Positions 7,997 to 11,671 of a DNA stretch of 11,671 nucleotides are shown here, piece by piece. The first letter of the stretch is position 1; each line of letters starts with the position of its first letter. Source of the DNA: CAZNLH01 sp964573995 (GTDB lineage: Bacteria > Gemmatimonadota > CAZMKB01 > CAZNLH01). The stretch covers positions 1-11,671 of the forward strand of contig CAZNLH010000048.1 in the NCBI GenBank assembly GCA_964573995.1. Direction: 5' to 3'. The notes beneath the pieces were generated by a model. That model was not told where the DNA came from, did no database searches, and saw only the letters and a list, made by a program, of their open reading frames with translations. The translations under genes were made by a program, and so were the position numbers.

Positions 7997-9540
7997 TAAA
8001 AACATCTTTTCTGCTCACACAAGTCTAATTGCCAATCACTAACAGGGGTAGAGCAACGACTTCTCAGACGAGATTCCACCGCGTTGCCAAGTTCGCATAT
8101 AATTTCCTGAAGAATACGAGGATCGAAAAATCTGCAGGGATCAGTCCAGCACGGGTCGCTCCTTTCCACCCGATTATTAGTATATATCAGATCATACCCC
8201 TGCGTAGCGTCGCTTTTTACAAATAAATAAGCATAACCGGAGGAATAATATTTCCAGATCTCATAGGGATTGGATCCATACTCGTTTGGACGGTTCAACC
8301 GCTCGTCCGGCTTGCCGTACTTGATATAAATAATCCCCCGGTAATCGACCGCCCATCCCGTCTCCACCCCCCTTTTAGCGGCCCAAACCGTGTGAAATTC
8401 TTTCTGTGCATATGAGAACCGATCTGCCAGTTCTTCGCGAAACTCGTTCTCTTCCGTTGCCGGTATCGGGTCCAGAGACTTCCACACGCGGTGGAGATAA
8501 GTGCGCTTCCCATCAGCGTTCAGTTTCTTGTAATCCTTCTTCTGGCTGTTCGAGAGGAGATAGCGCATCATGGAAAACACACTATCGAGTTGAGACTCGC
8601 TGAACCCGGCAAACTCGTTTCTACTGACCTCCTTCTTCCCCCTGTTTGGTGGAACCTGCTCACGCACGGCCACCGTAAAAGACTTGGTCACAACGATGGG
8701 CGCCGCATTCCCGTCGCTCCCCGGCCGTTCCATCATCATCCTGAGATAATAGCCTCCAGCCGGCAGCCCCTTGCACGTGAAGGCAGCTGCGTCAGCCTGA
8801 AGCCCGGGGTTTACCAATAGGTTGCGCGCCGGAAGTTTCTTGACGACATCACCGGAGGTATTGAGGATGTCCATATTAACCTGGAAGGTCCGCGCATCAT
8901 CCCAATCATTTCTTATCTGATAATAGAAATATGCCAGTGGGGACCCCTCGGAAAAGACGCCGCTGGAATTTACATTGATCCTCAGTCCTCCCTTTCTGAA
9001 GATGCCCGCTTTCTCAGCGGCCTTGGTGGTGTCCTTCACGATACTGTTCGCCAACACGATGTCGCTCAGGATACGACTCTCCCCCGGATCATCGATGGCG
9101 CGCTTGAATTCCTGGACATCCCCGCTGACCATGTCATGCACCTTTGCAACGAGTTCATAACCACCGACATCCAGTGGAACCGAGATAATGGGTTCGATGA
9201 TGTACGCATGCCTGGATGAGATGAGGCGTTGCACTACCCTTCCCTCTCGATCCCATTCGTCGTGGTACAATTTCCTGTTCCCTTTATCATACAACTCGAC
9301 CGCGAAGGAGATATGATAGCCTGAACTCTCCGCTTCAGACTTTTCGAAGGCCATAATACGCAGGGGGATCTCTATAAATGCCTCCACCAGCATGGCACTG
9401 CTCGTGGGAAAATAACGTACCACCTCCAGGCTCATCTTGCTCTTCTGCTGTGCATGCAAGCAACCTGAAGCACTGATAAGGGCAATCACGATGAACTTGA
9501 ATGCCCTGCGAAGATCAGGCGACTTTGGGAGAGAAATCAT
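7996..9540 (-). CDS. GWxTD-domain-containing exported protein, possible lipoprotein
   Basis: A 514-residue protein. The N-terminus has basic residues, a hydrophobic core (about 13-24) and SASGC at 23-27, a weak lipobox with Cys27; cleavage after HA at 30 by the ordinary signal peptidase is also possible. The middle (about 35-290) is beta-rich with no family I can name. The C-terminal GWxTD domain (about 340-460) is clear: PATEENEFREELADRFSYA, then GWAVDYRGIIYIKYGKPDE (395-413) and PYEIWKYY (425-432). The name-giving motif has Val where Thr is usual. GWxTD proteins are widespread in Acidobacteria and FCB lineages and their function is unknown. The last 55 residues hold five Cys. An earlier in-frame ATG at 9621 lies inside a hairpin arm and would put 27 residues before the signal peptide. 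ATG 9540, with GAGGG about 7 bases upstream, is preferred. Confidence 0.85.
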   Translation of the reverse strand: MISLPKSPDLRRAFKFIVIALISASGCLHAQQKSKMSLEVVRYFPTSSAMLVEAFIEIPLRIMAFEKSEAESSGYHISFAVELYDKGNRKLYHDEWDREGRVVQRLISSRHAYIIEPIISVPLDVGGYELVAKVHDMVSGDVQEFKRAIDDPGESRILSDIVLANSIVKDTTKAAEKAGIFRKGGLRINVNSSGVFSEGSPLAYFYYQIRNDWDDARTFQVNMDILNTSGDVVKKLPARNLLVNPGLQADAAAFTCKGLPAGGYYLRMMMERPGSDGNAAPIVVTKSFTVAVREQVPPNRGKKEVSRNEFAGFSESQLDSVFSMMRYLLSNSQKKDYKKLNADGKRTYLHRVWKSLDPIPATEENEFREELADRFSYAQKEFHTVWAAKRGVETGWAVDYRGIIYIKYGKPDERLNRPNEYGSNPYEIWKYYSSGYAYLFVKSDATQGYDLIYTNNRVERSDPCWTDPCRFFDPRILQEIICELGNAVESRLRSRCSTPVSDWQLDLCEQKRCF

Positions 9541-9565
9541 ATAATTGCCCTCGGTATCCCACGTG

Positions 9566-9630
9566 CAAAAGGAGATGGCTCCCCTCAGGTCCATTAGCCT
9601 CACAGCATGGTCCCAGGCCATCTCCTTTTG
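9566..9630 (-). promoter_or_regulatory. 14-bp perfect inverted repeat, attenuator or terminator candidate
   Basis: CAAAAGGAGATGGC (9566-9579) and its exact reverse complement GCCATCTCCTTTTG (9617-9630) flank a 37-base loop. They lie between the PorV-like stop (9679) and the GWxTD start (9540). In the minus-strand RNA the 3' arm ends in CUUUUG, a short U-tract. The 5' arm contains an SD-like AAGGAG next to an ATG (9621), so folding would hide that site. It could be a weak terminator, an mRNA-stability element, or a switch controlling translation of the GWxTD gene. Confidence 0.5.
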
Positions 9631-9678
9631 ATTAAAACCCGACCATTCTAAAAGAGTTCTACAGCACCAGCATCAACC

Positions 9679-10827
9679 TCAGAAACCTATTTTCACACTG
9701 AAGAAGTGCTCGGCATCGAGACGTCCCATATGCCGGTAGGCATAATCGAACGTCCCCTTGAATTCATGGAAGTCATACGTGAATCCGCCGCCGAGGCTCA
9801 AGCCCCTCAGGATATCGGTACTGTTCAGAGAATCCAAAAGTCTGACCTCATCCTTCTGAACATACCACCCTCCCCGGGCGCTGATGGCCGTCGTTGAGCC
9901 CTCACCGCCGAGTCGCATGGTATATTCCGTCCCCGCCGAAATTGTTGCGGCCTGATTGTTCGGTTGAGCGAACTCGCCGGCGATAATCCATGAATGACCG
10001 GCCTCCCAGGACCTGGGAACCAGGTCGTAACTCATGGCCGCCTTGAACGCGTTCGGAATACCGAACCGAGTCGTCCGGTACTCGCCGTTCCGGTTTTCAT
10101 TGGTAGAACCCTCCTCACCGCCACCTGGCGGAATGGGGACATTCAGCCTCGAACCACGGAACTGCATTTCAGCGCCCAGGTTCTGCACAACGAATGCAAG
10201 GCGGATGTTACGATCCATGAACGTAGTGTGGTAATTCGAACCGAAGTCGAAGGCAAACGAACTGGCGGCGACATCCCATATATTTTCGTGGATGCCCTTT
10301 ACCGTGACTCCGGCGGAAAATCGATCACTGAAGTTTTGCGCCCACGTGACACCACCTGCGAAACTGAACGAACTCCACATCAACCCCGTTCCATTAGGCT
10401 CCTCTACGGTATTGACCTCAAGGTTCCCAAAACTCAAGACCTCTGCAAACGCCCCTATCGAGGCACTCCCGTTGAGGACCGACGTCCCCCCACCCGCGTA
10501 ACTCAGGGTCACATCCAGCGGCATGTTGACCACTGTAAAAAACGCCTCGCTCCCCTCCAGGAACCCCAATCCTGCCGGGTTCCAGTAGAGAGAGGTGATG
10601 TCGTCCGCCAGGGCGCTGTATGCACCGCCGAGTGCCACCGCCCGGGCGCTGACCCCTATCGTGAGAAACTCTGCGGACCGGTTTCCCACATTGTTGAAAT
10701 CTCCTCGGCCCGAGAGGATGTCCTGCGCCTCCTGGCCGGTCTGTTGGGCGAGAATCAAGCCCGCAGGGACCAGCATGCTGAAGGAGAGCAACACCAGGGC
10801 AGTGAGCCATTTTCTTCCACGTATCAT
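9679..10827 (-). CDS. PorV/PorQ-family outer-membrane beta-barrel protein
   Basis: A 382-residue exported protein. The signal peptide is residues 1-27 (MIRGRKW, a hydrophobic core, then LILA before QQ). The family hallmark is very clear: GVSARAVALGGAYSALADD (58-76) followed by LYWNPAGLG (80-88). The body is made of Gly/aromatic-rich strands and the C-terminus is FFSVKIGF, a BAM-type ending in Phe. By analogy with PorV of the type IX system it could receive secreted proteins at the outer membrane; this is inference. The ATG at 10827 is chosen for its strong SD (AGGAGG, 10834-10839, 6 bases away) and because the signal peptide begins there; an open frame extends upstream to 11046 but overlaps the neighbouring gene. 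It starts only 26 bases after the stop of the FlgD-tailed protein, so the two are surely co-transcribed. It is a paralogue of the 2922-3938 gene. Confidence 0.92.
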   Translation of the reverse strand: MIRGRKWLTALVLLSFSMLVPAGLILAQQTGQEAQDILSGRGDFNNVGNRSAEFLTIGVSARAVALGGAYSALADDITSLYWNPAGLGFLEGSEAFFTVVNMPLDVTLSYAGGGTSVLNGSASIGAFAEVLSFGNLEVNTVEEPNGTGLMWSSFSFAGGVTWAQNFSDRFSAGVTVKGIHENIWDVAASSFAFDFGSNYHTTFMDRNIRLAFVVQNLGAEMQFRGSRLNVPIPPGGGEEGSTNENRNGEYRTTRFGIPNAFKAAMSYDLVPRSWEAGHSWIIAGEFAQPNNQAATISAGTEYTMRLGGEGSTTAISARGGWYVQKDEVRLLDSLNSTDILRGLSLGGGFTYDFHEFKGTFDYAYRHMGRLDAEHFFSVKIGF

Positions 10828-10853
10828 CTTACTCCTCCTGGTCCTAATCTCAA

Positions 10854-11671
10854 TTACTGGACCACTGCGAAACGACTTAGATAAGTCTGTCCCCCGGGCG
10901 TGGTCACGTGGTAGTAGTAGTTGCCCGAGGCCAGCGGCAGGTTGTAACGAGTCCGGAGGTTGTATACCTCCGTTCCACCCTCGTCCGAGGTGTGATCCAA
11001 CACGTTCACCAGGTTTCCGCTGATTGTGTAGATCCGAATCGTGCACTCGGGCGGCAGGTTGATAAACTCGATCCGCTTCTGTGTCGGGCCCAATTCGAAC
11101 TCTGAGGTTGCTATATACGGGTTCGGCACCACGCGGATCTTCGTCAGATCAATGCTACCCCTGTCCTGCCCACCGGATTGAGTATCGATCCTATAGCGCA
11201 TCCCCGGTACAGGCGGCCGTTGGGCGTCAAAATACGTCGTCGTCGTGTCCACCACCGAAGAATCGGGCGGGATCAGCGTTGTATCGATCTCCACCTTCTC
11301 CGTCATCGCCACCTGGCGCAAGGTCCAGACATCTCCCACCTGCGGCATCCGCGACATACCGGCCACCGTAACCCTGCTCCCACAGATCCACAGGTCCGCT
11401 ATCGGTTGAGGAGTGCTCGTAAGGAAATACCTACCCCCGGGCTGCAAGGCCCCACCGCCCACGGGCAGAAACGCCCAGTTGGAGCCCTCCTCTTCCTCGG
11501 TCACGTGACTTGTAGAATCAACGATCCCATCACCGAACGGGACGTCCACCAGGTTGTCCAGGTCACGTACCTGGAGCGTCAAGGTGTCCGTACCGGCCTC
11601 CACCCACTCCATCCGAATATCCGACGCACGGTAACCGGCCGGCAAGAAGGCCGCCGCCGGTGTCGTCACGT
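10854..11671 (-). CDS. Secreted/surface protein with FlgD-like C-terminal sorting-type domain (N-terminus beyond the right edge)
   Basis: About 272 codons are visible and the frame is open to the window edge, so the true start is not present; an apparent GTG at 11669 is internal. The visible upstream half is beta-rich and Asp/Thr-rich with no family I recognise (VRDLDNLVDVPFGDGIVDS and a TTLIPPDSSVVDTTTTYF linker). The last 95 residues form a FlgD-Ig/type IX-like C-terminal domain: KIRVVPNPY, RIEFINLPPECTIRIYTISG, a YNLRTRYNLPLASGNYYYHV strand pair, and the terminal LSRFAVVQ. Domains of this kind in FCB bacteria are cleaved export signals or anchors on large extracellular proteins. The PorV-like gene follows after 26 bases, the usual cargo-then-PorV order in such genomes. 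The protein's enzymatic or adhesive role lies outside the window. Confidence 0.82.
   Translation of the reverse strand, partial: VTTPAAAFLPAGYRASDIRMEWVEAGTDTLTLQVRDLDNLVDVPFGDGIVDSTSHVTEEEEGSNWAFLPVGGGALQPGGRYFLTSTPQPIADLWICGSRVTVAGMSRMPQVGDVWTLRQVAMTEKVEIDTTLIPPDSSVVDTTTTYFDAQRPPVPGMRYRIDTQSGGQDRGSIDLTKIRVVPNPYIATSEFELGPTQKRIEFINLPPECTIRIYTISGNLVNVLDHTSDEGGTEVYNLRTRYNLPLASGNYYYHVTTPGGQTYLSRFAVVQ

Noticed and set aside
10828..11046. N-terminal extension of the PorV-like gene to an ATG at 11046
   Set aside because: The extension lies inside the preceding gene, has no export signal, and the ATG at 10827 has both a strong SD and the signal peptide.
1..11671. CRISPR array, tRNA/rRNA genes, insertion sequence or phage module
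   Set aside because: No regularly spaced direct repeats, no cloverleaf or rRNA-like sequence, and no transposase, integrase or phage protein was recognised in either strand.

Overview
All protein genes in this window lie on the minus strand and read right to left. The base composition is moderately GC-rich. The gene content is two PorV/PorQ-family outer-membrane proteins, a surface-protein tail with a FlgD/type IX-like C-terminal domain, a GWxTD-domain protein, and a giant membrane/SpeE-like/TPR fusion. This points to a Gram-negative member of the Fibrobacterota-Chlorobiota-Bacteroidota (FCB) side of the tree, such as a Latescibacterota-, Krumholzibacteriota-, Eisenbacteria- or KSB1-like lineage. 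That assignment is inference from gene families, not from a marker phylogeny.

In transcription order from the right edge: (1) the C-terminal part of a secreted or surface protein, cut by the window edge at 11671, ending in a beta-rich sorting-type domain; (2) 26 nt later, a PorV/PorQ-like outer-membrane protein (9679-10827) with a strong Shine-Dalgarno (SD) site; (3) an intergenic segment with a 14-bp perfect inverted repeat (9566-9630); (4) a secreted GWxTD-domain protein (7996-9540); (5) a 90-bp AT-rich gap holding a possible 27-residue ORF whose start overlaps the GWxTD stop; (6) a 1137-residue fusion of duplicated membrane modules, a spermidine-synthase-like domain without the catalytic Asp, and TPR repeats (4492-7905); (7) a non-coding or decayed stretch (3939-4491) whose last 300 bases look like an eroded FlgD-type C-terminal domain; (8) a second PorV/PorQ-like gene (2922-3938) with a TTG start; (9) a cold-shock protein with a near-consensus promoter and its own terminator (2504-2861); (10) DNA polymerase I, running off the left edge (1-2437).

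The right half reads as an envelope and secretion cluster: an exported protein with a sorting-type tail, a PorV-like partner, a GWxTD lipoprotein candidate and a membrane/TPR fusion. The left half is housekeeping (Csp, PolA). The most interesting point is that both porV-like genes are preceded by a FlgD-type C-terminal domain. At 10854 it is intact and in a long ORF; at about 3930-4257 it is eroded and overlaps the next gene. This suggests two ancestral cargo-PorV pairs, one of which lost its cargo. No tRNA, rRNA, CRISPR array, insertion sequence or phage gene was seen.
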